Below are positions 8,161 to 14,853 of a stretch of 30,118 nucleotides of DNA, in pieces; position 1 is the first letter of the stretch; each line of letters starts with the position of its first letter. The notes beneath the pieces are model-generated. The model worked only from the letters and a program-made list of their open reading frames with translations. It ran no database searches and was not told where the DNA came from. The DNA lies in assembly GCA_937959315.1 (NCBI GenBank), contig CALGRC010000134.1, forward strand, positions 1 to 30,118, written 5' to 3'. Origin of the DNA: an uncultured Clostridia bacterium (GTDB taxonomy: Bacteria > Bacillota > Clostridia > UMGS1810). Made by a program: the position numbers and the translations under genes.

Positions 8161-9522
8161 TTATTCGGCGAAAAACGCCTCGGTATCAATGGCTGACTCG
8201 TCAATGCCATCGGCACCGTCTTTATCCAGTTCCACCACAAATGCCGGGCTCTGCGGCGGGATAGACATGGTCATAAAACCGGCATGGCGCGCAAACACCT
8301 GATCGCCCTTCTGGATGTCGTCCTTTTGGATGGCCTTGCCTGCGTCATCCTGGAACACCGTTTTGTCGCCGATATTCAAAACCATATAGTTCATCACATC
8401 ATCCTCTTTGCCCTCCGGCAATACAGTAATCTGGTTTTCCGTCACCTCTACCACCGTACCGCCCAGCGCAACCATTTCAGCCGGCGCTGCAATATCTTCC
8501 GGCGTCAGGTCGGTCAAGACAATGGATTTTGCAGCCGACTGCGGCGGCAGCGAACGGGTCATCACAGCGCTGTAAACCGCGTCCACCACGTCGTCTTTTT
8601 CAATCTCTGAAAGGGCAATCTCTTCCCCTTTGGCATTGGTCAGTGCCGTTTCTTCCGAGACGTTAAGCCGGATATCCATGCTGCCATCATTGATCAGCAG
8701 CCAATCCTCGCCGACTTCCAATACGGCCGACCGGGCCTGCAAATCTGCAATCGGGCTGCCCTCTTCCGGATTCTCCGGGTCTACCGCCATCCCCGGGTCC
8801 AGCGGCGGCAGCACATGGATGGCAACCGGCGCATTGTACGGCGGTTCGCTCATACCCATGATATCACCGTACTCCACACCCAGCAGCATACCCACTTCCA
8901 AATCGTCAATGCCGAGCGCGTTGCCGTCGTGGTCGGTAATGGCCGTCTCATCGGTAATACCCAGCCGCACCTGGCCTTTTACTGCGTCATCCACCAAAAT
9001 CTCATGGTCGCCAATCTCCAGGATGGTCGCGCTGGGGGCTGCCGTTACATCCTCGGCAGTATTGTCTGTATCATTTGCCTCTTCCCCGTAAGTGATATTG
9101 ATATCGCCGTTGGTTTCAATGGCAATCTCGCCCTGCAGGATTTCATCAAAGAAATTGCTGGGCACATACGTCAAATCGTTGACCGTCTGGGGCGCCTTGC
9201 CGAGCTTCATAGGCGCGGTACGGGAAAAGGTGTACCCATCCTGGTCTTGCGTCAGTGTCACGTATACGGGGCCGCGCACCAACTCAATCCGTCTGTTTTC
9301 CGGGTTCCAGGTCACGGTAAAGCCCATCTGCTCGGTCACCGACCGCAGCGGGATCATCACCGTATTGTCGCCGTCCACATATACCTGGGCGCTTTCGACC
9401 AGCTCTCCGTTGACATTGACGTGATACATCGGTTTTACACCTTCTGCGCCAAGCGCGCTCATCGCACTGGTTGCCATAAATGCCGCAGTGGCAACGCCGG
9501 CAATCAACCGTTTTTGTTTCAT
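8161..9522 (-). CDS. Secreted stalk-domain (copper amine oxidase N-terminal-like) protein with three internal repeats
   Basis: A 453-residue exported protein. A Sec signal peptide covers about residues 1-26 (MKQKRLIAGVATAAFMATSA, cleavage near ALGA). A copper-amine-oxidase N-terminal-like (stalk) domain follows at about 30-115, with TVMIPLRSVTEQMGFTVTWN and DLTYVPSNFFDEIL. The rest (about 145-440) holds three related beta-rich units of about 80-90 residues. Each starts with a hydrophobic strand (ATILEIGDHEILVDD; AVLEVGEDWLLIND; GTVVEVTENQITVLPE), has a T-A/V-pattern core (DETAITDHDG; EETALTNAKG; DKTVFQDDAG), and ends in a similar motif (MSEPPYNA; RSLPPQSA; MSIPPQSP). Stalk domains are common on clostridial surface proteins; no enzymatic role is visible. 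The ATG has AAGGAGG eight bases upstream. The promoter looks ECF-dependent, linking it to the neighbouring sigma factor. Confidence 0.85.
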   Translation of the reverse strand: MKQKRLIAGVATAAFMATSAMSALGAEGVKPMYHVNVNGELVESAQVYVDGDNTVMIPLRSVTEQMGFTVTWNPENRRIELVRGPVYVTLTQDQDGYTFSRTAPMKLGKAPQTVNDLTYVPSNFFDEILQGEIAIETNGDINITYGEEANDTDNTAEDVTAAPSATILEIGDHEILVDDAVKGQVRLGITDETAITDHDGNALGIDDLEVGMLLGVEYGDIMGMSEPPYNAPVAIHVLPPLDPGMAVDPENPEEGSPIADLQARSAVLEVGEDWLLINDGSMDIRLNVSEETALTNAKGEEIALSEIEKDDVVDAVYSAVMTRSLPPQSAAKSIVLTDLTPEDIAAPAEMVALGGTVVEVTENQITVLPEGKEDDVMNYMVLNIGDKTVFQDDAGKAIQKDDIQKGDQVFARHAGFMTMSIPPQSPAFVVELDKDGADGIDESAIDTEAFFAE

Positions 9523-9592
9523 CGTAAATACCTCCTTGTCGTGTTCTTGTTCATGTTTGGTTTTTTCCTATGTATTTCGTCTCTCGCTTATT

Positions 9593-9620
9593 AAGACGCC
9601 GGGAAAGGAAAAAAAGTTCC
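9593..9620 (-). promoter_or_regulatory. Putative ECF-sigma promoter of the stalk-domain gene
   Basis: On the minus strand, GGAAC (9616-9620) and CGTCTT (9593-9598) are separated by 17 bp. This fits the general ECF pattern (AAC in the -35, CGTC in the -10, 16-17 bp spacer). No good sigma-A promoter is seen in the same stretch. The predicted leader is about 60 nt. Confidence 0.5.
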
Positions 9621-9653
9621 GCATTTTTTTCAAAAAATTTATGGCCCCACCCA

Positions 9654-9682
9654 TTGACATTCGGCTGCAGGTATTGTATAAT
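9654..9682 (+). promoter_or_regulatory. Consensus sigma-A promoter of the stalk/PepSY gene
   Basis: TTGACA (9654-9659), a 17-bp spacer and TATAAT (9677-9682) match the consensus exactly, upstream of the gene at 9740. Confidence 0.9.
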
Positions 9683-9739
9683 GCTTCCACAACAGGCAGT
9701 TAGCCTAAACTATTCCATATCCATAAGGAGATGATTTTT

Positions 9740-10330
9740 ATGAAGAAACAGGTTTCAGCCTTAGCCGTCTGCGCCATCGCTGCGGTCAGCGTGGCTGTCG
9801 GCGCTTCTGCAGTTGGGGTTATCCAGTCGGTACAATCCGAACTGCGGCCCGACTTCACAATTGTCATCGACGGGCAGGAAAAAACTTTCACAGATGTCAA
9901 CGGCAATATTGTTTACCCGCTGCTGTACAACGGCACTACATACCTGCCGGTGCGCGCCATTGGCAATATGATGGGCAAGACCGTCTATTGGTATGAAGAT
10001 GAAAAACGCATTGAATTAAAAGGCGGTGCAACCACTGTAACCGACGCAGACGTCATTATATCGGGCGGCCAGCAGCAAGCCGGCGGCACTGGCAGCGGCG
10101 GGGCCGTACAGCCGGCCGGCAGTGAAATTTCCCTGGAACAGGCCAAAGAAATTGCCTTGAAAGAAGGCGGCTTTACCGCAGACCAGGTGCAGTTTACCAA
10201 AGCAGAGCTGGATTTTGATGACGGACGCCGCGAATACGAAATTGAATTTTGGGTAAATGGCGTAGAATATGCTGCGGATATCCGTGCATCGGATGGGTTT
10301 GTACTATCTATGGAAATTGACCGCGGGTAG
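9740..10330 (+). CDS. Exported stalk-domain protein with C-terminal PepSY domain
   Basis: A 196-residue protein. A signal peptide or membrane anchor covers residues 1-27 (KKQVSALAVCAIAAVSVAVG). The stalk domain spans about 30-95 and contains LRPDFTIVIDG, DVNGNIVYPLLYNGTTYLPVR and WYEDEKRIEL. A Gly/Gln-rich linker leads to a PepSY domain at about 128-196 (LEQAKEIALKEGG, AELDFDDGRREYEIEFWVNGVEYAADI). PepSY domains occur in exported regulators and inhibitors of envelope proteases, but no partner is visible. ATG at 9740 is preferred over 9731 because AAGGAG sits nine bases before it and abuts the earlier ATG. It is strongly related to the gene at 17871. It has its own consensus promoter and terminator, so it is monocistronic. 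Confidence 0.88.
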   Translation: MKKQVSALAVCAIAAVSVAVGASAVGVIQSVQSELRPDFTIVIDGQEKTFTDVNGNIVYPLLYNGTTYLPVRAIGNMMGKTVYWYEDEKRIELKGGATTVTDADVIISGGQQQAGGTGSGGAVQPAGSEISLEQAKEIALKEGGFTADQVQFTKAELDFDDGRREYEIEFWVNGVEYAADIRASDGFVLSMEIDRG

Positions 10331-10344
10331 ACGCCCTGCGAAAT

Positions 10345-10386
10345 AAAACCGCCCTCCTGCGGGACCCCGCAGGAGGGCGGTTTTTT
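10345..10386. terminator. Bidirectional terminator between convergent genes
   Basis: A long stem of about 19 bp (from 10345-10363 with 10366-10384) includes CCGCCCTCCTGCGGG and its complement, with an A-run on the left and a T-run on the right. It serves the PepSY gene (+) and the deacetylase gene (-); the T-run overlaps the deacetylase stop codon. Confidence 0.92.
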
Positions 10387-11359
10387 ACTCCGGAAATGCC
10401 ATAGCGCGGAATTCGTATCCCTGCCCTTTTAGATAGGATATCATCTGGGGCAGCGTTTCCGCCGTCACTTTTTTGGCAACTGCATCGTGCATGAGCACCA
10501 CAATATCTTCTTTATTATAAGAAGTCTTTTTCAAAGACGCCATCAGGTACTCAGCCGACGGCGACTGTTTTTCCGCATCGCCGTTCAGGCAGTTCCAATC
10601 GATATACCGGAACCCGTTTTCCACCAGGACGTCTTTAAACGGCTGCTTATATTTTTCAAACGACCCGCCCGGAAACCGGAACAGGCTATTGGGGTTTTGT
10701 GTGCCGATGGCCGTTTCAATGGCCGACTGGGTTTGGAGCAGTTCCTGCCGGAAAATTTCCTCAGAATCATCAGATTTGTATAATTTTTGATAATCATGCG
10801 AATAACTATGATTGCCGATGCTGTGTCCTTCGGCATAGACCCGCTGTACCATTTCCGGATACTTTTCCACATTAGATCCCAGCATAAAGAACGTGGCTTT
10901 GATTTGTTCTTTTGCCAATGTATCCAAAATGGTGCCGGTCACCGGCGACGGCCCGTCGTCAAAAGTCAGGTAGCAGGTTTTCACCCCGTCTTTGACATAG
11001 AGGTATGGCACCTCCCCAAAGGCCGGCACATATGCCGTCCCCTCGGCTTCGGCCTTGGCCTGCGCCTGCTGGACGCGCTTCCGTTCCCGGCTGACCGCAA
11101 TTTGCTGCGCAATCTCCTCCGGCACGGGCGGCTGGTCGGCCATCCCCCGGTCGGTCACAACGCCCGGCTTGCGCATACCGGAAAACGGGTCTACAGCAAA
11201 ATAGAGCGTAACCGCGGCGGCCACCAGGATGAGCAACACTCCCAATTTTATCACCATCCTGCCCCGCCGCGGCATACGCCGTTTCCTTTTATAGGGCGGC
11301 CGGCGGCGCCCGCCCGCTGTTAACGCTTCATAGCGGCTGATTTTATCCATTTTGTCCAT
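10385..11359 (-). CDS. Polysaccharide deacetylase (NodB domain, peptidoglycan deacetylase-like)
   Basis: A 324-residue type II membrane protein. A very basic cytoplasmic N-terminus (RRRPPYKRKRRMPRRGR) precedes one transmembrane helix at about 36-54 (VIKLGVLLILVAAAVTLYF), then an Ala/Glu-rich stalk (about 80-110) and an extracellular NodB domain (about 127-320). The metal and catalytic motifs are present: TFDDGP (D134, D135), the H-x3-H motif in GNHSYSH (H184, H188), RFPGGS and LMHD (H291). It should remove acetyl groups from N-acetyl sugars of peptidoglycan. Members in spore formers include PdaA-type cortex enzymes and lysozyme-resistance PgdA-type enzymes; the subtype is not decided. ATG at 11359 has GGGA seven bases upstream. 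Confidence 0.92.
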   Translation of the reverse strand: MDKMDKISRYEALTAGGRRRPPYKRKRRMPRRGRMVIKLGVLLILVAAAVTLYFAVDPFSGMRKPGVVTDRGMADQPPVPEEIAQQIAVSRERKRVQQAQAKAEAEGTAYVPAFGEVPYLYVKDGVKTCYLTFDDGPSPVTGTILDTLAKEQIKATFFMLGSNVEKYPEMVQRVYAEGHSIGNHSYSHDYQKLYKSDDSEEIFRQELLQTQSAIETAIGTQNPNSLFRFPGGSFEKYKQPFKDVLVENGFRYIDWNCLNGDAEKQSPSAEYLMASLKKTSYNKEDIVVLMHDAVAKKVTAETLPQMISYLKGQGYEFRAMAFPE

Positions 11360-11397
11360 ATTTATTTCCCTTTCTGTTGTATTTCCCCCATGCGTTC

Positions 11398-11426
11398 ATT
11401 ATAACCCAATCCCCCTTGTTTATCAA
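11398..11426 (-). promoter_or_regulatory. Sigma-A-type promoter of the deacetylase gene
   Basis: On the minus strand, TTGATA (11421-11426) and TATAAT (11398-11403) are 17 bp apart, about 40 bp upstream of the start. Confidence 0.8.
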
Positions 11427-11470
11427 TCATTTTATGACATATTTTTTAACAATTCTAAAAGGGATTGACA

Positions 11471-11500
11471 GTATAGCAACTTCCCGGCGCGGTCACGCTA
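11471..11500 (+). promoter_or_regulatory. Possible forespore (sigma-F/sigma-G) promoter of spoIVB
   Basis: GTATA (11471-11475), a 15-bp spacer and GGTCACGCTA (11491-11500) resemble the sigma-F consensus (GYATA ... GGnnAnAnTR, with one -10 mismatch). In Bacillus, spoIVB is expressed in the forespore, which fits. No good vegetative promoter was found here. Confidence 0.4.
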
Positions 11501-11535
11501 ATCCATGTGAAACCAGTCGTATGGGAGTGTTTGCA

Positions 11536-12801
11536 TTGAAAACAATCAAAAAACAAAAAACTGCGCGGCTGCTGGCTTTTTCTATACTGTCCGCCATAGC
11601 GCTGGCCTGGTGCAGCATAGACGCCATACCCGCGCGCATTGTCCTATTCGAGCAGGAACAGGCGTCCATTGGCGGGCCGCTGTTTGACCGCCTGCTGACG
11701 CTGGACGTGGCGGCGGGGCATGGCGGCGTCCTGCTTGCAGATGGGCAGGTTGCAGCCGGCGCCGCACAGGGCGGGGCGCTCAAAGAGGGCAGCTATACCG
11801 CCAACGTTAAATTTTTGGGTTTATTGCCCGTCAAAACGGTACGGGTGGACGTGCTCCAACCGGCCGAAGTGGTACCCTGCGGCAACAGCATTGGCGTCAA
11901 GCTATACACCGACGGCCTTTTGGTAGTGGGGCTGTCCGATTTTCAAGACACTACCGGCCGCAGCGTGTCACCAGGGAAAGACTGCGGGCTGCGTGTGGGG
12001 GATATCATACGCCAAGTCAATGGGCAGGAAACCAAAACCATTGCGGAATTTTCAGACGCCGTCAACGGCGCAGGCGGCAGCCAGATACAACTGCTCCTAG
12101 AACGGGGCGGGCGGCAATTTACGCAGGATATCTGCCCGCGCGCAGACGCGGCTGACCAAACATTCAAGCTGGGCATTTGGGTGCGCGATTCTACCGCAGG
12201 CATTGGCACGCTGACCTTTTACGACCCCGCCACCAATGCATTCGGCGCATTGGGGCACGGCATTACCGACGTAGATACCGGCGGGCTGCTGCCTGTGGGC
12301 AGCGGCAGCATCCTGCCGGCTAATATTGTGTCGGTCAAACGGGGGGAAAAGGGGGCGCCGGGCGAACTGCGCGGCGTTTTTGCAGGCGACGGGACAACCA
12401 TTGGCACAGTGGCTGCCAACACCAGCCAAGGCATTTACGGGCACATAGAAAATGCAGCCGCCATCCCGGCGGATACCGCCTATCCCATTGCCCCCCGTTC
12501 CCAGGTACAGGAAGGGAAAGCGGAATTGGTCTGCAGCATCCGCGGCCAAGAAACCGCACATTATGAAATTGAAATCCAGCGCCTGCTGCACAGCGACGCA
12601 GGGGGGAAAAGCATGGTAATACAAGTGACCGACCCGGCGCTTTTGTCTGAAACAGGCGGTATTGTACAAGGCATGAGCGGAAGCCCTATCTTGCAGGACG
12701 GGAAACTGGTGGGGGCCGTCACCCATGTGTTTATCAACGACCCAACCCGCGGATATGGGATATTTATTGACACTATGTACAAAAACAGTATAAAATTTTA
12801 G
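11536..12801 (+). CDS. spoIVB: SpoIVB peptidase
   Basis: A 421-residue serine protease, close to the roughly 426 residues of Bacillus SpoIVB. It is made in the forespore, crosses into the intermembrane space and triggers pro-sigma-K processing. An N-terminal membrane helix lies at about 9-28 (ARLLAFSILSAIALAWCSI). A PDZ domain spans about 120-195 (CGLRVGDIIRQVNGQETKTIAEFSDAV). The peptidase S55 domain follows, with the catalytic His in ALGHGITD (H241) and the serine motif GMSGSPIL (S381 aligns with the GDSGGP serine). The frame is open upstream, but ATG at 11521 has no ribosome site, whereas TTG at 11536 has GGGAG eight bases before it. The spoIVB-spo0A order is conserved in endospore formers. 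Confidence 0.95.
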   Translation: MKTIKKQKTARLLAFSILSAIALAWCSIDAIPARIVLFEQEQASIGGPLFDRLLTLDVAAGHGGVLLADGQVAAGAAQGGALKEGSYTANVKFLGLLPVKTVRVDVLQPAEVVPCGNSIGVKLYTDGLLVVGLSDFQDTTGRSVSPGKDCGLRVGDIIRQVNGQETKTIAEFSDAVNGAGGSQIQLLLERGGRQFTQDICPRADAADQTFKLGIWVRDSTAGIGTLTFYDPATNAFGALGHGITDVDTGGLLPVGSGSILPANIVSVKRGEKGAPGELRGVFAGDGTTIGTVAANTSQGIYGHIENAAAIPADTAYPIAPRSQVQEGKAELVCSIRGQETAHYEIEIQRLLHSDAGGKSMVIQVTDPALLSETGGIVQGMSGSPILQDGKLVGAVTHVFINDPTRGYGIFIDTMYKNSIKF

Positions 12802-12868
12802 TCGAAAACCGTCATATTATCCTATTTTTCTAAGAAAACGCGAAATTTTATCGGGATTTCGTTATGCA

Positions 12869-12885
12869 GGATACTTCAAGTATCC
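12869..12885. repeat. 17-bp palindrome upstream of spo0A
   Basis: GGATACTT-C-AAGTATCC is a perfect dyad of two 8-bp arms around one base. It lies about 120 bp upstream of the spo0A core promoter. It has no T-run behind it and is too tight for a good RNA hairpin, so a protein binding site is more likely than a terminator. The rest of 12802-13061 is AT-rich non-coding DNA with the sites listed separately. Confidence 0.5.
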
Positions 12886-12908
12886 AAAGAAATTGAATGG
12901 CTTTATTT

Positions 12909-12915
12909 TTCGACA
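12909..12915 (-). promoter_or_regulatory. 0A box (Spo0A binding site)
   Basis: TGTCGAA on the minus strand (TTCGACA on plus) is an exact match to the 0A-box core, about 150 bp upstream of spo0A. A near match (AGTCGAA) occurs at the spoIVB stop codon. This suggests autoregulation by Spo0A~P, as in Bacillus. Confidence 0.55.
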
Positions 12916-12987
12916 AATTATATTTCACATAATTTAACAATATTTTCATAATTTCGTAAAAACATCATAGATTCTGACATCCCCGCA

Positions 12988-13016
12988 TTGTAAAAGCATT
13001 CCAATTTCTATATAAT
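12988..13016 (+). promoter_or_regulatory. Sigma-A-type promoter of spo0A
   Basis: TTGTAA (12988-12993), a 17-bp spacer and TATAAT (13011-13016), about 45 bp before the spo0A start. A sigma-H-type promoter with correct spacing was not found. Confidence 0.75.
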
Positions 13017-13061
13017 GGTAGATGAGCGGGGCAATCCAAAACAATCAGCATGAGGGGGAAA

Positions 13062-13847
13062 ATGGTAGTGCAAAGTAAAGCAGTGACCGTATTAATCGCG
13101 GACGACAACCAAGAATTTTGCAATATGACGAAAAGCTTTTTTGACGCCTGCGAGGACATCGAAGTGGTAGGTGTAGCATTTGACGGGAAGGAAGCATTTG
13201 AAATGGTGCTGGAAACCCAGCCGGATGTTTTGCTGACTGACATTGTTATGCCGCGGTTAGACGGCCTGGGGCTGTTGGCAAAATTGAGCAACGCCCAAAT
13301 GGAAAAAAAGCCGGCATGTATTGTATTTTCAGCAGTTGGCCAGGAAGCCATCACACGAAAAGCAATCAGCCTCGGCGCCAAGTATTATATTGTCAAACCG
13401 TTTGATTTAGAAGAGCTTGCAGAGCATATCCGCTCTTTCCGCAACGACCTCCTAAAAGACACGCCGCAGTTCCGTACACGGGACAAAAGCGACACAGAGC
13501 TGGAAACCACCATCACCGAGATCATCCAAAAAGTAGGGGTGCCAGCACACATCAAAGGGTACCAATATATGCGCGACGCCATCTCTATGGTTATACACGA
13601 TATGGATATTGTCAATTCCATCACCAAAGTCCTGTATCCATCGGTGGCCAAGCATTACAACACCACATCTTCCAGGGTGGAACGCGCCATCCGGCATGCC
13701 ATCGAAGTGGCCTGGGACCGCGGCGATCCAGAGGTGCTCAACAGCTTGTTTGGATATACCATCCGGTCAAACAAGGGCAAACCGACCAACAGTGAATTTA
13801 TTGCGATGATTGCGGATAAAATCCGTCTGGATATGAAAGTTTGCTAA
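13062..13847 (+). CDS. spo0A: Sporulation master response regulator Spo0A
   Basis: About 261 residues. The N-terminal receiver domain has the acidic pair D14/D15 (LIADDNQEF), the phosphoacceptor D60 (LLTDIVMPRLDG) and the conserved lysine K112 (YIVKPFD). A short linker leads to the Spo0A effector domain (about 145-261), with the diagnostic VPAHIKGYQYMRDAI, ITKVLYPSVAKHYNTTSSRVERAIRHAIE and NSLFGYTIRSNKGKPTNSEFIAMIADK. The phosphorylated protein binds 0A boxes and commits the cell to sporulation. The start is uncertain: ATG 13050, ATG 13062 and GTG 13068 are in frame and the ribosome site (AGGGGG, 13053-13058) best serves the last two. It is preceded by spoIVB and has its own promoter. Confidence 0.97.
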   Translation: MVVQSKAVTVLIADDNQEFCNMTKSFFDACEDIEVVGVAFDGKEAFEMVLETQPDVLLTDIVMPRLDGLGLLAKLSNAQMEKKPACIVFSAVGQEAITRKAISLGAKYYIVKPFDLEELAEHIRSFRNDLLKDTPQFRTRDKSDTELETTITEIIQKVGVPAHIKGYQYMRDAISMVIHDMDIVNSITKVLYPSVAKHYNTTSSRVERAIRHAIEVAWDRGDPEVLNSLFGYTIRSNKGKPTNSEFIAMIADKIRLDMKVC

Positions 13848-13928
13848 AAAGCGATATCCGCACAAATTTTTGAAACTGCAACAAGGAGCGATACCGTTTC
13901 ACCATGGATAGGCAAGATTGTAAAACAT

Positions 13929-13970
13929 AACCCCTCTTTTTGGTTTTCTTTTTTACCGAAAAGAGGGGTT
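13929..13970. terminator. Hairpin between spo0A and the XRE gene
   Basis: A 12-bp perfect stem (13929-13940 with 13959-13970, AACCCCTCTTTT/AAAAGAGGGGTT) with a T-rich loop of 18 bases. It probably ends spo0A transcription, although there is no strong T-run on either side. It also lies directly downstream of a strong minus-strand promoter. Confidence 0.6.
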
Positions 13971-13987
13971 CTATCATTCCAGTATAA

Positions 13988-14016
13988 ATTATAGCGCATT
14001 TTTCCCAGAATGTCAA
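13988..14016 (-). promoter_or_regulatory. Consensus sigma-A promoter on the minus strand, no gene behind it
   Basis: On the minus strand, TTGACA (14011-14016), 17 bp and TATAAT (13988-13993) match the consensus exactly. It points towards the 3' end of spo0A, where no minus-strand gene is credible. Transcription would start near 13981 and meet the 12-bp hairpin at once. Confidence 0.7.
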
Positions 14017-14078
14017 CTATAGTGTATATTTTGTTGAAAAATAAATCGAATGAATACCAGCAGGAAATACTATAGTAT
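14016..14078. promoter_or_regulatory. Paired ACTATAGT operators upstream of the XRE gene
   Basis: ACTATAGT at 14016-14023 recurs inside a 12-bp perfect palindrome, ATACTATAGTAT, at 14067-14078. The first copy abuts the -35 box of the minus-strand promoter; the second lies just before the XRE ribosome site. Such paired dyads are typical autoregulatory sites of small XRE repressors. Confidence 0.5.
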
Positions 14079-14091
14079 CGAGGTGATTACT

Positions 14092-14385
14092 ATGGTATAT
14101 GATTTTGGTATGACAGTCAAACGGCTGCGCAAACAAAAAGGCTGGTCGCAAGAAACATTCGGCAGGAAAATCGGCGTATCCAAAGGCGCAATCAGCACCT
14201 ATGAACGCAACGTCAAAATCCCGTCAGCGGAAATTATTAAAATCATGGCGGTCACCTTCGGCGTCAGCGCAGACCATCTGCTTGGCCTGAAAAAGACCGA
14301 TGAATACTATATTGGGGATTTGACAGAAAAGCAAAAGGAAATTATCAAGACCATCATTGACGAATTCCGGCGGTCCAACCGGTAA
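14092..14385 (+). CDS. Small XRE-family helix-turn-helix regulator
   Basis: A 97-residue Cro/CI-type DNA-binding protein. The HTH domain covers about 8-62 (VKRLRKQKGWSQETFGRKIG, VSKGAISTYERNVKIPSAEII, MAVTFGVSADHLLGL) and is followed by a short C-terminal helix (LTEKQKEIIKTIIDEFRRSN) that may mediate dimerisation. ATG at 14092 is chosen over 14050 because GAGGTG lies six bases before it. Two matching palindromes upstream suggest autoregulation. It stands alone between spo0A and rpsF, with no phage genes nearby. Its targets are unknown; one may be the minus-strand promoter next to its own operator. Confidence 0.88.
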   Translation: MVYDFGMTVKRLRKQKGWSQETFGRKIGVSKGAISTYERNVKIPSAEIIKIMAVTFGVSADHLLGLKKTDEYYIGDLTEKQKEIIKTIIDEFRRSNR

Positions 14386-14392
14386 CCCTTGC

Positions 14393-14412
14393 GGGGGCAC
14401 CCCCCATGTTTT
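14393..14412 (+). terminator. Weak terminator-like hairpin after the XRE gene
   Basis: GGGGG (14393-14397) and CCCCC (14400-14404) around CA are followed by a short TTTT. The loop is tight and the T-run weak. Confidence 0.35.
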
Positions 14413-14423
14413 CAAACAAATCC

Positions 14424-14452
14424 TTGACTTTTTGCCAAACATAGGATATAAT
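14424..14452 (+). promoter_or_regulatory. Sigma-A promoter of rpsF-ssb-rpsR
   Basis: TTGACT (14424-14429), a 17-bp spacer and TATAAT (14447-14452), about 85 bp before rpsF. Confidence 0.85.
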
Positions 14453-14459
14453 AAGTACC

Positions 14460-14510
14460 GCTGATTTGGAATGATCAGCATCCTTGCTCCGTTCATTGTC
14501 GGAACCGGGG
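14460..14510 (+). promoter_or_regulatory. rpsF leader RNA, possible S6:S18 autoregulatory element
   Basis: The roughly 80-nt leader holds a 6-bp hairpin (GCTGAT 14460-14465 with ATCAGC 14474-14479) and an ACCG motif at 14504-14507. ACCG-type motifs are part of the known S6:S18-binding leader of bacterial rpsF operons. I could not build the full published structure by hand, so this is tentative. Confidence 0.3.
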
Positions 14511-14538
14511 CCATAGTCCAAAAGGAGGTGACTGACCA

Positions 14539-14838
14539 ATGGAACCCATCAAAAACAAGTATGAGACCATCTTTATCATCGACCCAACGCTGTCGGAGGA
14601 AGACACAACGGCGCTGACCGAGAAATTCAAGGCGCTGATTGCCGCAAACGGCGAGGTGGAAACGGTGGACGTATGGGGCAAACGCCGGCTGGCATATGAA
14701 ATTGACGACAAAACCGAAGGGTTTTATGTGCTGATCAATTTCGCATGCGCCGCGCCGTTCGTTGCAGAGCTGGAGCGTGTGTACAACATCACCGACGGCA
14801 TCCTGCGTACCATTATCGTCCGGAAAGACTGCAAGTAA
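14539..14838 (+). CDS. rpsF: 30S ribosomal protein S6
   Basis: A 99-residue protein of normal length with the S6 ferredoxin-like fold. Recognisable parts are YETIFIIDPTLSEEDTTAL at the N-terminus, VDVWGKRRLAYEIDDKTEGFYVL in the middle and GILRTIIVRKD at the end. S6 binds 16S rRNA together with S18, encoded two genes downstream. The ATG has AAGGAGG upstream. It is the first gene of the conserved rpsF-ssb-rpsR operon, behind a strong promoter. Confidence 0.97.
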   Translation: MEPIKNKYETIFIIDPTLSEEDTTALTEKFKALIAANGEVETVDVWGKRRLAYEIDDKTEGFYVLINFACAAPFVAELERVYNITDGILRTIIVRKDCK

Positions 14839-14853
14839 GGAGGCGCGAGGGAT

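Noticed and set aside
11377..11535. N-terminal extension of spoIVB
   Set aside because: The extra 53 codons have no ribosome site and would include the likely forespore promoter; TTG 11536 gives the normal family length.
12866..12898. Sigma-H-like promoter before spo0A (GCAGGATAC and GAAT)
   Set aside because: The distance between the two elements is about five bases too long for sigma-H, and AGGAT is part of the perfect palindrome.
13798..14016. Minus-strand frame of 72 codons antisense to the spo0A end
   Set aside because: Its start codon lies inside the -35 box of the promoter there and its sequence passes through the hairpin; no ribosome site. The promoter is reported, the ORF is not.
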